Source: Streptomyces alanosinicus
GTDB lineage: Bacteria; Actinomycetota; Actinomycetes; Streptomycetales; Streptomycetaceae
DNA: 64,000 bases
Direction of reading: 5' to 3'
Assembly (NCBI RefSeq): GCF_014650595.1
Contig: NZ_BMVG01000007.1
Location: 62,001 to 126,000, forward strand
Below, piece after piece: positions 8,755-16,877 of the stretch (within the stretch, counting starts at the first letter, position 1; every line of letters begins with the position of its first letter). The notes under the pieces were generated by a model. That model saw only the letters and a program-made list of their open reading frames with translations, was not told where the DNA came from and ran no database searches. Both the position numbers and the translations under genes were made by a program.

Positions 8755-10365
8755 TCACACCGGCGTACGGCGCACCGACCGGCCCGCGAGCACATCCGTC
8801 CGCCTCCCGTCCTCGATGACGAACCGCCCGTCGACCAGGACGTACGGGATCCCCGTGGGCGGCGTGCGGGGCGCCGCGAAGGTCGCGCCGGACGCCACCG
8901 TCTCCGGGTCGAACAGCACCAGGTCGGCCCGGTGTCCCTCGCGCACCAGCCCGCGGTCCGGCAGACGCAGCCGGGCCGCGGGCCGGGCGGTGAGATGGGC
9001 GACGCACTCCTCCAGCGAGAGCACGCCCAACTCCCGTACGTAGTGGCCGAGATAGCGCGGGAAGGTGCCGTAGGCGCGCGGGTGCGGCTTGTCGCCCCGG
9101 AGGATTCCGTCGGAGCCGCCGGTGTGGGTGCGGTGCCGCATGATCGTGCGGACGTTGTCCTCATGGCCGACGTGCTGCAGGACCGTCGTACCGAGCCGGT
9201 CCTCGACCAGCAGCCGGCGGGCGGTCTCCCAGGGGTCCTCGCCGCGCCGGTCCGCCGCCTCCCGCACGGTGCGGCCCACGAGGTCCGCGGGCGCGGGGCC
9301 GGTGACACCCGAGATCTCGACCTTCTCCCACTCCACGGGCACGCCGTGGCAGCCGTCCGAGCCGGTCACCTCCAGGTCGTGCCGGATCCGGCCAGCCGTC
9401 GCCGGGTCGGTGAGCCGGGCCAGGATCTCCCGCGGGCCGCCCTCGCTCGCCCAGCTCGGCAGCAGCGCGGCCAGGGTGGTGCAGCCGGGGGTGTAGGGAT
9501 AGGTGTCGAGCGTGATGTCCGCGCCGGCGTCCAGGGCCCGGTCCAGCAGGGCGAGCAGCTCGGGTGCCCGGCCCTCGTTCACGCCGAAGTTCATCGTCGC
9601 GTGGGCCAGATGCAGCGGACAGCCGGCCTCCCGGGCCAGGTCCACCATCTCGGCGTAGGCCTCGAGCGCGCCGGCGCCGTAGGAGCGGTGGTGCGGGCAG
9701 TAGTAGCCGCCGTACGACGCCACCACCCGGCACAGCTCGGTCAGTTCGGCGTCCGGGGCGTACATGCCGGGTGTGTAGGTGAGTCCGGAGGACAGCCCGA
9801 CCGCGCCCTGCGCCATCCCCTCCGCCACCAGCCGCCGCATCCGGTCCAGCTCTTCGGGGGTCGCCGCGCGGTCCTCCCAGCCGACGACGAGCGCGCGGAC
9901 CGTGCCCTGCGGGACGAGATAGGCCGCGTTGACGGCGATGCCCTCGTCCAGCCGGTCCAGGTACTCGCCGACCGACCGCCAGTCGAGGTCGATGTCGTCG
10001 CCGTACCCGTTCCACCCGGTGATCGCCCGGCGCACCTGCTCCAGCGTACGGTCGTCCACCGGCGCGTACGACAGCCCGTCCTGGCCGAGGACCTCCAGCG
10101 TCACCCCCTGCGCGGCCTTGGCGCTGTGGTCGGGGTCGCGCAGCAGCTCCAGGTCGGAGTGGGCGTGCATGTCGATGAAGCCGGGGGAGAGGACGAGGCC
10201 TTCGGCGTCCAACTCGCGCATGGCGCACGGCCGCCCGCAGCCGGACGCGGCGGCCTCCTTGACGATCGAGACGATCCGCCCGCCGTCGATCACCACATCG
10301 GCGCGGTACGACGGCGCGCCGCTGCCGTCGACGACGTCGGCGTCCCGGACGACCAGGTCCTCCAT
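8755..10365 (-). CDS. N-acyl-D-amino-acid deacylase (D-aminoacylase family)
   Basis: 536 aa amidohydrolase. The metal-binding HAHSDLELL motif is near residue 67, PHHRSYG and HLAHATMNFG follow, and the C-terminal YVLVDGRFVIEDGR strand is typical of D-aminoacylase/dihydroorotase-like enzymes. It removes the acyl group of N-acyl-D-amino acids to give free D-amino acids, which the enzyme encoded upstream can then deaminate. AGGAGG lies 6 nt before the ATG, and only 10 nt separate it from the preceding gene, so they form one operon. It converges with the protease gene over 6 nt. Confidence 0.87.
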   Translation of the reverse strand: MEDLVVRDADVVDGSGAPSYRADVVIDGGRIVSIVKEAAASGCGRPCAMRELDAEGLVLSPGFIDMHAHSDLELLRDPDHSAKAAQGVTLEVLGQDGLSYAPVDDRTLEQVRRAITGWNGYGDDIDLDWRSVGEYLDRLDEGIAVNAAYLVPQGTVRALVVGWEDRAATPEELDRMRRLVAEGMAQGAVGLSSGLTYTPGMYAPDAELTELCRVVASYGGYYCPHHRSYGAGALEAYAEMVDLAREAGCPLHLAHATMNFGVNEGRAPELLALLDRALDAGADITLDTYPYTPGCTTLAALLPSWASEGGPREILARLTDPATAGRIRHDLEVTGSDGCHGVPVEWEKVEISGVTGPAPADLVGRTVREAADRRGEDPWETARRLLVEDRLGTTVLQHVGHEDNVRTIMRHRTHTGGSDGILRGDKPHPRAYGTFPRYLGHYVRELGVLSLEECVAHLTARPAARLRLPDRGLVREGHRADLVLFDPETVASGATFAAPRTPPTGIPYVLVDGRFVIEDGRRTDVLAGRSVRRTPV

Positions 10366-10375
10366 GCCCCGCCTC

Positions 10376-11647
10376 CTAGAAGAACGTACGGATGTAGTCG
10401 ACGACCGTGCCGTCCGCCTCGGCCACCGGGATCAGCTGCCACTTGTCGAAGGACGTGCACGGGTGGGAGAGACCGAGGCCGATCCAATCGCCCACCTCGA
10501 TGTCCGCGCCGGGCTCGGTGCGCAGCCACAGGTGCTGGTCGGACAGGGCGCTCACCTCGATTCCGGTCGCCGGGCGCTCCGTGCCGTCCCGGCGCACCAC
10601 GTGCACCACCGGAAGGTCGAGGTCGTAGGCCGCGTCCCGCTTGCCGGCGTTGAGGAACGCCTGGTCGGGCGAGGGCCGCGAGACGACCTGGGCCCACAGC
10701 CGGAACGCGGGCTCCAGGGAGCCCTCCTCGGGCACCCGGTTGAACGGCGTCAGCCTGCTGTAGTGCACGTCGTCGTGCGAGACGTAGGCGCCGGAGCGCA
10801 GCAGCTTCAGGACGGGCAGCGAGAGGCCGGGGATCTCGGCGAAGACATCGGCGACCGCGTCGAACCACTCGCTGCCGCCGGCGCTCACCACGATCTCGTC
10901 CGCCCCGGCGAACCGCCCGGCCTTGTCGAACTCCACGGCGAGCGCGACCAGTCGCTCCAGCCACGCGCGCACCAGGGCCGGGTCGGCGCCGGGCACCTGG
11001 GCCTCGTAGCCCGCCACCCCCACGAGCCGCAGCGTCCGCGTCCGGGCCACCGCGTCGGCCACGGCACGGGCGTCGGCCTCCGTGCGCACCCCGGTACGGG
11101 CCCCCTCGCCCGCGCCCAGCTCGATGACGACGTCCAGCGGGCGCTTCGCCCCCCGCAGAGCCGCGTCCATCAGCTCGACGCCACGGACCGAGTCGGCGTA
11201 GCAGACGAACCGGAAGCCGGGGTCGGCTGCCAGCTCGCCCGCGATCCAGCGCAGGGCGGAGGCGTCGACGAGCTCGTTGGCGAGGAAGACCCGCCGCACC
11301 CCGAACTCCCGCGCGACGCGCACCTGGTGGGGGAGCGCCAGGGTGATGCCCCAGGCGCCGTGCTCGATCTGCCGCCGGAAGAGCTGAGGGGCCATGGAGG
11401 TCTTGCCGTGCGGGGCGAAGGCCAGGCCGTGCCGGACGGCGTACGTCTCCATGAGGGCCAGATTGTGTTCGAGGCGCTCGGCGGACAGGGCGAGGACCGG
11501 GGTGGTGAACCCGCCGGCCCCGGCGAAGAGGTTGCGGCGCTGGGCGGTCAGCTCGCCGACGGTGAGGCCGTCGGCGTCGGGCGGCAGGCCCTTGAAGCGG
11601 TGGTCGACACGTTCCTCGGCCAGCCCGGCGAACGCTTCGGTGCGCAT
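10376..11647 (-). CDS. D-serine dehydratase-like / D-amino acid deaminase (PLP, Zn)
   Basis: 423 aa. It has an alanine racemase-type N-terminal barrel with the PLP lysine in APHGKTSMAP (about residue 81) and a C-terminal D-serine dehydratase-like domain containing SHPCTSFDKW, the His/Cys pair that binds zinc in eukaryotic D-serine dehydratase. The expected reaction is elimination or deamination of D-serine, D-threonine or another D-amino acid to a 2-oxo acid via an enamine. The neighbouring deacylase and RidA genes fit this pathway. A D-threonine aldolase activity is an alternative. A perfect palindrome lies 15 nt upstream of the start. Confidence 0.85.
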   Translation of the reverse strand: MRTEAFAGLAEERVDHRFKGLPPDADGLTVGELTAQRRNLFAGAGGFTTPVLALSAERLEHNLALMETYAVRHGLAFAPHGKTSMAPQLFRRQIEHGAWGITLALPHQVRVAREFGVRRVFLANELVDASALRWIAGELAADPGFRFVCYADSVRGVELMDAALRGAKRPLDVVIELGAGEGARTGVRTEADARAVADAVARTRTLRLVGVAGYEAQVPGADPALVRAWLERLVALAVEFDKAGRFAGADEIVVSAGGSEWFDAVADVFAEIPGLSLPVLKLLRSGAYVSHDDVHYSRLTPFNRVPEEGSLEPAFRLWAQVVSRPSPDQAFLNAGKRDAAYDLDLPVVHVVRRDGTERPATGIEVSALSDQHLWLRTEPGADIEVGDWIGLGLSHPCTSFDKWQLIPVAEADGTVVDYIRTFF

Positions 11648-11661
11648 GGAGCCCCTCTCCC

Positions 11662-11686
11662 GACTGTTGCAGTATGTGCAACAGTC
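11662..11686. promoter_or_regulatory. Operator-like palindrome between the divergent D-amino-acid operons
   Basis: A perfect 10-bp inverted repeat, GACTGTTGCA and TGCAACAGTC, is separated by GTATG. It sits in the 175-nt region between the divergent genes, 15 nt from the minus-strand start. The IclR-family protein encoded at 12821-13570 is the obvious ligand (inference). A related half-site, ATTGCA, follows at 11687-11692. Confidence 0.7.
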
Positions 11687-11687
11687 A

Positions 11688-11717
11688 TTGCATATCGTGC
11701 TAACTGGTGTCTAGCAT
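11688..11717 (+). promoter_or_regulatory. Candidate promoter of the kinase-IclR-ridA operon
   Basis: TTGCAT (11688-11693) and TAGCAT (11712-11717) are spaced by 18 nt. They lie immediately next to the palindrome at 11662-11686, so a bound regulator could touch RNA polymerase at the -35 box. The boxes match the consensus only partly. Confidence 0.4.
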
Positions 11718-11822
11718 CTCGCGAACACCGGGTCAACGGAGCCGTCGCCCGGGTATCCGTCAGGAGTCATCATCAACGACGCTGCTTACGCCGGGATCGT
11801 TGCGCACGACCGCGTCGACGTC

Positions 11823-12824
11823 GTGGCGCTCGGCGAGTCCATGGTCACCTTTCTGCCCGGCCGGCCGGGCCGCCTCGCGGACGTGCCCTCCTTCCACCGC
11901 GCGATCGGCGGTGCCGAGTCCAACGTGGCCTGTGTGCTGGCCGCCGCCGGGCACGGCGCGCGCTGGGTGAGCCGGGTGGGGGCGGACGGCTTCGGCCAGC
12001 ACCTGGTCGAGGGGATCGCCGGGTACGGCGTCGACGTCGCGTCGGTGCGCCGCGACCCGGACCGGCCCACGGGGGTGTACTTCCGTACGGCCGCCGACCG
12101 CGGCACGGGCGCGCACGAGGTGGCGTACTACCGGGCGGGCTCGGCGGCGTCGGCGATGAGCGTGGCGAACGTGGACCTGGCGGCGGTACGGGCGGGCCGG
12201 GTGCTGCATCTGTCGGGCATCACGGCGGCACTGTCGGCCGAGTGCCGCGAACTGCTGCGCGAACTGACGGCTCCGCGCCCCGGCCGTCCCCTGCTGTCCT
12301 TCGACGTGAACCACCGGCCGGGCCTGTGGCGCGGTGCCGAGGGCCCGGCGCTGCTGCTGGACCTGGCGCGGCGGGCGGACCTGGTCTTCGTGGGCGAGGA
12401 CGAGGCGGCGCAGGCCTGGGGGATCACGGGCGGCCCGCGGGCGATCCGGCAGGCGCTGCCGGAGCCGGGGGTGCTGGTGGTCAAGCAGGGGGCGAAGGGC
12501 GCGACGGCGTTCGCGTCCGGCCGGCCCTCCACCGCCGAGCCGGCCCTGCGCGTCGACGTCGTGGCCGCCACCGGCGCGGGCGACGCCTTCGCCGCGGGCT
12601 TCCTCTCCGCCACCCTGCGCGGCCTGCCCCCGAGCGCCCGGCTGAGACACGGCCACCTCTTCGCCGCCGCGGCCCTCACCGCCCCCGGCGACCTCGCCGC
12701 ACCCCCGGCACGGGACCACGCCGACCGGCTGACCGCTCTGGACGACACCGCATGGGGGAGACTTCGACTCGCCCCCGGCTGGACGCAGGCCGAGCGGGCC
12801 ACACAGGAGGCGAACACCCCATGA
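11823..12824 (+). CDS. PfkB-family carbohydrate kinase (KDG kinase-like)
   Basis: 333 aa from the GTG at 11823. PfkB signatures are visible: GGAESNVACVLAAAG near residue 30 and the C-terminal DVVAATGAGDAFAAGF with the catalytic Asp. The closest relatives I recall are 2-keto-3-deoxygluconate and related sugar kinases. The GTG cuts off the first beta strand (VDVVALGE) and has no Shine-Dalgarno. The frame is open further upstream, and an AGGAG at 11762-11766 is ideally spaced for a start at 11772, where the codon is ATC. The true start is therefore probably upstream and unusual. It overlaps the IclR gene by ATGA. Confidence 0.85.
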   Translation: MALGESMVTFLPGRPGRLADVPSFHRAIGGAESNVACVLAAAGHGARWVSRVGADGFGQHLVEGIAGYGVDVASVRRDPDRPTGVYFRTAADRGTGAHEVAYYRAGSAASAMSVANVDLAAVRAGRVLHLSGITAALSAECRELLRELTAPRPGRPLLSFDVNHRPGLWRGAEGPALLLDLARRADLVFVGEDEAAQAWGITGGPRAIRQALPEPGVLVVKQGAKGATAFASGRPSTAEPALRVDVVAATGAGDAFAAGFLSATLRGLPPSARLRHGHLFAAAALTAPGDLAAPPARDHADRLTALDDTAWGRLRLAPGWTQAERATQEANTP

Positions 12825-13570
12825 GTCAGACCGTCGACCGCGCCCTGAGCATCCTGCCGCTGCTCGCCGAGGGCCCAGCCGACCTCGGGCAGGTCGCCGA
12901 CCGCCTCGGCGTGCACAAATCCACCGCCCTGCGGCTGCTGCGCACCCTGCACGAGCACGGCCTGGTCTACCGCCAGTCCGACCAGCGCTACCGCCTCGGC
13001 GCCCGGCTCTTCGCTCTCGCCCAGGAGGCGATGGAGAACCTCGACATCCGCGAGATCGCCCACCCCCACCTGCTGCGGCTGAACGAGGCCTGCGGCCACA
13101 CCGTGCACCTCGCCGTGTACGAGGAGGGCGAGGTCCTGTACATCGACAAGGTGGAGAGCCGTTACCCGGTCCGCATGTACTCCAGGATCGGCAAGCCCGT
13201 CGCCATCACGGTCGCCGCCGTGGCCAAGCTCCTCCTCGCCGACCTGCCCGACGCCGAGCGCCACGCCCTCGCGGACAAGCTCGACTACCCCCTGTACACG
13301 GCCCGTTCGACCCCCAACGCCCCCGCTTTCCTGCGGGAGTTGGAGCAGGTGCGCGAACAGGGCTGGGCGACCGACCTCGGTGGCCACGAGGAGTCCATCA
13401 ACTGCGTCGCCGCCCCCGTCCGCGGCACCGACGGCCGGGTGGTCGCCGCGATGTCGGTGTCCGCCCCGAACGTGGTCGTCACCGCCGAGGAACTCCTCAC
13501 CCTGCTCCCGCAGGTCCGCCGTACCGCGGACGCGATCAGCGGCGAGTACTCCGGAAGAACGCCAGCATAG
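12821..13570 (+). CDS. IclR-family transcriptional regulator
   Basis: 249 aa. The N-terminal winged helix (LGQVADRLGVHKSTALRLLRTL, about residues 24-46) is followed by an IclR effector domain (YSRIGKPVAITVAAVAKLLLA, GWATDLGGHEESINCVAAPV). It is coupled to the kinase by an ATGA overlap. It probably controls both divergent operons through the palindrome at 11662-11686. The effector may be a D-amino acid or keto acid from the pathway (inference). Confidence 0.92.
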   Translation: MSQTVDRALSILPLLAEGPADLGQVADRLGVHKSTALRLLRTLHEHGLVYRQSDQRYRLGARLFALAQEAMENLDIREIAHPHLLRLNEACGHTVHLAVYEEGEVLYIDKVESRYPVRMYSRIGKPVAITVAAVAKLLLADLPDAERHALADKLDYPLYTARSTPNAPAFLRELEQVREQGWATDLGGHEESINCVAAPVRGTDGRVVAAMSVSAPNVVVTAEELLTLLPQVRRTADAISGEYSGRTPA

Positions 13571-13578
13571 GAACCCGA

Positions 13579-13989
13579 ATGACGGAAAAGACCGCCCTCA
13601 CCCCGAAGACCCACACCACCCCGCCCGCCGCGTTCTCCCACGGTGTGCGCAAGGGCAACATCCTCCAGGTCGCCGGCCAGGTCGGCTTCCTGCCCGCCGA
13701 GGACGGCAAGCCCCCGACGCCGGCCGGTCCCACCCTCGCCGAGCAGACCCTCCAGACCCTCGCCAATGTCAAGGCGATCCTCGAAGAGGGCGGCGCGAGC
13801 TGGGACGACGCGATGATGATCCGCGTCTATCTGACGGACGTGGACCACTTCGCCGAGATGAACGAGATGTACGACGCGTACTTCGAGGAACAGGGCCTCA
13901 CCCAGCCGCCCGCCGCCCGGACCACGGTCTACGTCGGTCTCCCCAAGGGGCTGCTGATCGAGATCGATGCCCTGGCGGTACTCGACTGA
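13579..13989 (+). CDS. RidA family (YjgF/YER057c) enamine/imine deaminase
   Basis: 136 aa with the RidA pattern: KGNILQVAGQVGF, TLANVKAILEEGGASWDDAMMIRVYLTD, and the C-terminal PPARTTVYVGLPKGLLIEIDALAVL. The catalytic-type Arg is present (AARTTV). Family members hydrolyse reactive 2-aminoacrylate and related imines to keto acids. Its place 8 nt after the IclR gene, opposite a D-serine-dehydratase-like enzyme that would generate such intermediates, gives it a clear role here. Confidence 0.9.
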   Translation: MTEKTALTPKTHTTPPAAFSHGVRKGNILQVAGQVGFLPAEDGKPPTPAGPTLAEQTLQTLANVKAILEEGGASWDDAMMIRVYLTDVDHFAEMNEMYDAYFEEQGLTQPPAARTTVYVGLPKGLLIEIDALAVLD

Positions 13990-14170
13990 GGGCAGTCGTC
14001 AGCGAGCGGGACACGCTGCGGACCTGGACGGTCCTGGAATCGGTGCTGTCGGTGGCGGGCTTCGCGGTCGCGGCGGGGGTGAGCGTGTTCGTGTGAACGT
14101 GACGTGAGTGAACCTGGGGATGAGCGGGCTGACTGGTTCCGGCACAGGGAAGTCGTCCATACTGCCGCAC

Positions 14171-14779
14171 GTGGAGCAGCGCATAGGAGCGAGCAGCAAG
14201 CCGTCCGAGGCCGAGCCGGCGAAGGCCGGGCCCGTGACGGGCGCCGGGTTCGACCCGGCGTTCATCCCCGGACTCACGGCCCCGTCCCCGACGAAGCCCG
14301 GCGCGTCGGAGCCACGGGACGCGGCGGAGTCGACCGGGCCGAAGGACTCGGCGGAACCCGAGAAGACCGGGGCGGGCGAGGCGAACGAGCCCGCCGGAGC
14401 GGCCGAGGACGCCTCGGAGGCCGTGGACGAGGGCTCGGACGGCGACGGTCCGGACGACGGTGGCCCGGTCTTCGAGGCCGCCGACCGTCGCGCGAAGGTC
14501 GTGGCCGACCGCAAGGGCGTCCGGCTCCGGCTGGACGAGGAGTCCTGCGAGTTCCGCTGGGACGAGATCGCGGCGGTGGAGACGGAGTCCCCCCGCTTCG
14601 GCAAGCGCTACACGATCACCGTGCACACCCCTGAGCGCCGCTGGTACCCGATCGAGATCGAGGCGGCGGCCAGGTCCCGCTTCGCGGAGTGGGACGAGCA
14701 GCTGGACGCGGTGCTCGACGCGTACTTCGAGGACGCCGAGGACAAGCCGGAGCCGGAGGACAAGCCGGACACCGCCTGA
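14171..14779 (+). CDS. Acidic low-complexity protein with a small C-terminal domain
   Basis: 202 aa from the GTG at 14171. Residues 1-95 are Pro/Ala/Glu/Ser-rich and probably disordered. Residues about 96-190 form a compact beta-rich domain (ADRKGVRLRLDEESCEFRWDEI, YTITVHTPERRWYPIEIEA). No signal or membrane segment is seen. CATACT at 14158-14163 is placed as a -10 for a nearly leaderless transcript. A longer reading from 14108 is open but lacks support. I do not recognise the family. Confidence 0.7.
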   Translation: MEQRIGASSKPSEAEPAKAGPVTGAGFDPAFIPGLTAPSPTKPGASEPRDAAESTGPKDSAEPEKTGAGEANEPAGAAEDASEAVDEGSDGDGPDDGGPVFEAADRRAKVVADRKGVRLRLDEESCEFRWDEIAAVETESPRFGKRYTITVHTPERRWYPIEIEAAARSRFAEWDEQLDAVLDAYFEDAEDKPEPEDKPDTA

Positions 14780-14799
14780 CTCCGGGCGAGCGGGCCGTG

Positions 14800-14834
14800 C
14801 GACCGCTCCCGTCGCCGTACGACGGGAGCGGTCG
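14800..14834. terminator. Bidirectional hairpin between convergent genes
   Basis: A perfect 15-bp stem (14800-14814 with 14820-14834, loop CCGTA) lies between the ends of the 14171-14779 gene and the chitinase gene. The T-tract is weak, as is usual in Streptomyces. Confidence 0.75.
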
Positions 14835-14843
14835 TGTCACGCG

Positions 14844-16568
14844 TCACGGCAGTGCGTGCACATGCGCTCCCACCGCATTCGACCACGCGTTGCCCGCCGC
14901 CGCGTCCCAGTTCGTGGCCCAGGTCATCGCGCCCCGCAGGTCGGGGTAGGTCTTGGACGGCTTGAAGGAACCGCAGTTCGTGCCGGCCGTCAGGCAGTCC
15001 AGGGCGTTGTCCACCGCCGAAGGGGACACATAGCCGCTGCCCGCCGCGCTGGTCGAGGCCGGCAGGCCGAGGCCCACCTGGGACGGGGCCAGGCCGCCCT
15101 GGAGCTGGATGCAGGCGAGGGCCGTCAGGAAGTCCACCGAGCCCTGGCTGTAGACCTTGCCGTCACAGCCCAGCATGGAACCGCTGTTGTAGTACTGCAT
15201 GTTGACGACCGTGAGGATGTCCTTGATGTTCAGGGCCGTCTGGAAGTAGGAGTTCGACGTCGACTGCATGTCGATCGTCTGGGGTGCCATCGTGATGACC
15301 AGGGACGAGCCCGCCTTGGCCGACAGGGAGCGCAGCGCCTGTGTCATGTAGGGCGCGTTCAGGCCGTTCTCCAGGTCGATGTCGACGCCGTCGAAGCCGT
15401 ACGTCTGCATCAGCGAGTAGACGGAGTTCGCGAAGTTCGCCGCCGAGGCCGAGTCGTTGACCGACACCGTGCCGTTCTGGCCGCCGATCGAGACGACGAC
15501 CTTCTTGCCGGCCGCCTGCTTGGCCTTGATGTCCGCCTTGAACTGGTCGACGGAGTAGCCGTTCAGGCCGGCGGAGTCCAGGTTGAAGGTCACCGCTCCC
15601 GGCGTCGACGTGGCGTCCGCGAAGGCCACCGCGATGATGTCGTACGACGACGGGACGTCCGACAGCTTCTGGACCGTCGCGCCGTTGTTGAAGTTCTGCC
15701 AGTAGCCCGTCACCGCGTGCTTGGGCACCGGCCCGCCGGTTCCGCCGCCCGTGTCGGTGGCCGCCGTCGTGGCCATGACCGACGCCGACTTCGCCGACTC
15801 GCCCGCCGAGTTCGTCGCCGTGACCTGGAAGGTGTACGACGTGGCGGCGGTCAGTCCGGTCACCGTGGCCGAGGTTCCCGTCACCGCCGAGACCTTCGTG
15901 CCGTCACGGTAGACCTTGTAGCCCGTCGCGCCCGGGACCGCGGGCCAGGAGAGGGAGACCGAGGAGGAGGTCGTGGCGGAGACGGCCGGGGCCGTGGGTG
16001 CCGCCGGGACCGTGGGGGCCGGGTCGCCGCCCCCTCCGCCGTCCGGGCCGTAGACCGAGACGTCGTCGGCGTAGTAGGCCGCCTGGCCGTACCAGCCGTG
16101 GGTGTAGACGGTGACGGAGGTCGTGGACGCGCCGGTGGTGAAGGTCGTCGACAGCTGCTTCCATGACGTGGTGTCGGGGGTCCAGGCCGAGACGTCCGTC
16201 GTGCCCGTGCCCGTCACGCCCAGGTAGGAGTAGCCGCCCTGCACCCACGCGCTCAGCGTGTACGTCGAGCCCGGCCGGACCGCCACCGGCTGGGTGCACT
16301 GGGCGTCGTCCTGGCCGGCCGGGGTCGCCTTCAGCGCGGTGGAGCCGGAGTGGACCGGGGAGGTGACGGTCGTGCCGCTGCCCGCTGTACAGGTCCAGTC
16401 GGCCAACCCCGACTCGTAGCCCGCGTTCCTGACGTTGTTGACGTCCGCCGCGGCGGCCGGCCCGGCGGCCGCGGTGAGGCCGGCGACGGAGAGGGCGAGC
16501 GCGGTGGCGGCGGACCACAGGGTGATTCGCCGTCCGCGGGGTCTGGGTATGCCTGGTGCGTGGTCCAC
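14844..16568 (-). CDS. chiA: Secreted GH18 chitinase (carbohydrate-binding, FnIII, catalytic)
   Basis: 574 aa. The start is the GTG at 16566-16568, with GGAGG 5 nt upstream. A signal peptide ends in GPAAAA. Residues about 43-175 are a jelly-roll carbohydrate-binding module (NAGYESGLADWTC). A Gly/Pro linker follows, then a fibronectin type III domain (about 195-275) and a second linker. The GH18 barrel has the catalytic DGVDIDLE motif (Glu as acid), AVTGYWQNF at its start and MQYYN. It hydrolyses chitin to chito-oligosaccharides outside the cell. Length and domain order match Streptomyces ChiA as I remember it (SCO5003). Expression is probably under DasR, because two DasR-like boxes flank the -35. 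Confidence 0.92.
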   Translation of the reverse strand: MDHAPGIPRPRGRRITLWSAATALALSVAGLTAAAGPAAAADVNNVRNAGYESGLADWTCTAGSGTTVTSPVHSGSTALKATPAGQDDAQCTQPVAVRPGSTYTLSAWVQGGYSYLGVTGTGTTDVSAWTPDTTSWKQLSTTFTTGASTTSVTVYTHGWYGQAAYYADDVSVYGPDGGGGGDPAPTVPAAPTAPAVSATTSSSVSLSWPAVPGATGYKVYRDGTKVSAVTGTSATVTGLTAATSYTFQVTATNSAGESAKSASVMATTAATDTGGGTGGPVPKHAVTGYWQNFNNGATVQKLSDVPSSYDIIAVAFADATSTPGAVTFNLDSAGLNGYSVDQFKADIKAKQAAGKKVVVSIGGQNGTVSVNDSASAANFANSVYSLMQTYGFDGVDIDLENGLNAPYMTQALRSLSAKAGSSLVITMAPQTIDMQSTSNSYFQTALNIKDILTVVNMQYYNSGSMLGCDGKVYSQGSVDFLTALACIQLQGGLAPSQVGLGLPASTSAAGSGYVSPSAVDNALDCLTAGTNCGSFKPSKTYPDLRGAMTWATNWDAAAGNAWSNAVGAHVHALP

Positions 16569-16636
16569 TGGGGCCTCCGGTGGGGGACACGAGTTGCGCG
16601 GGGAGGGGTGAGAGACGGTGGCCACCGTTGGCGTAC

Positions 16637-16680
16637 AAGTTGGTCCAGACCAATCCGGCTGTCAAGAGGTCCAGACCAGA
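16637..16680 (-). promoter_or_regulatory. Chitinase promoter with two DasR-like (dre) repeats
   Basis: On the minus strand TTGACA (16660-16665) and CAACTT (16637-16642) are spaced by 17 nt. Two copies of a TGGTCTGGACC-type box lie at 16640-16653 and 16666-16680, with centres 26 bp apart. One overlaps the -10 side and one abuts the -35. This is the arrangement of the 12-bp direct repeats long known in Streptomyces chitinase promoters, and it matches the dre consensus bound by the GlcNAc-responsive repressor DasR. Confidence 0.75.
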
Positions 16681-16877
16681 TGTGTTTCCGTGCGCCCGCT
16701 CAACCTGTCCGGATTTGGCGGGACTTGTGTGCGGCGAGTTCCACGCGGGCTTCACAAACGCTGTTCTCCGGCCATTCGGCCGTGGATACAGTGCTCACGT
16801 AGTCACGCAGTGAAGTCGTCCCGGCGCACGGGAGTCACTCCGGTGGGCCGGCGGGTGGGAAGAGCGGGGAGCTGCGC

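Noticed and set aside
9929-13570. 1213-codon plus-strand frame across the deacylase and dehydratase genes
   Set aside because: Only its last 249 codons (the IclR gene from 12821) are real. The upstream part is antisense to two clear enzymes.
13990-14096. Short hydrophobic open frame after RidA (ending ESVLSVAGFAVAAGVSVFV)
   Set aside because: It has no ribosome binding site and no distinct start. It is the tail of a frame overlapping RidA.
16569-16625. Longer chitinase N-terminus from the ATG at 16623-16625
   Set aside because: It would put 19 extra residues before the signal peptide. The GTG at 16566-16568 has GGAGG at ideal spacing.
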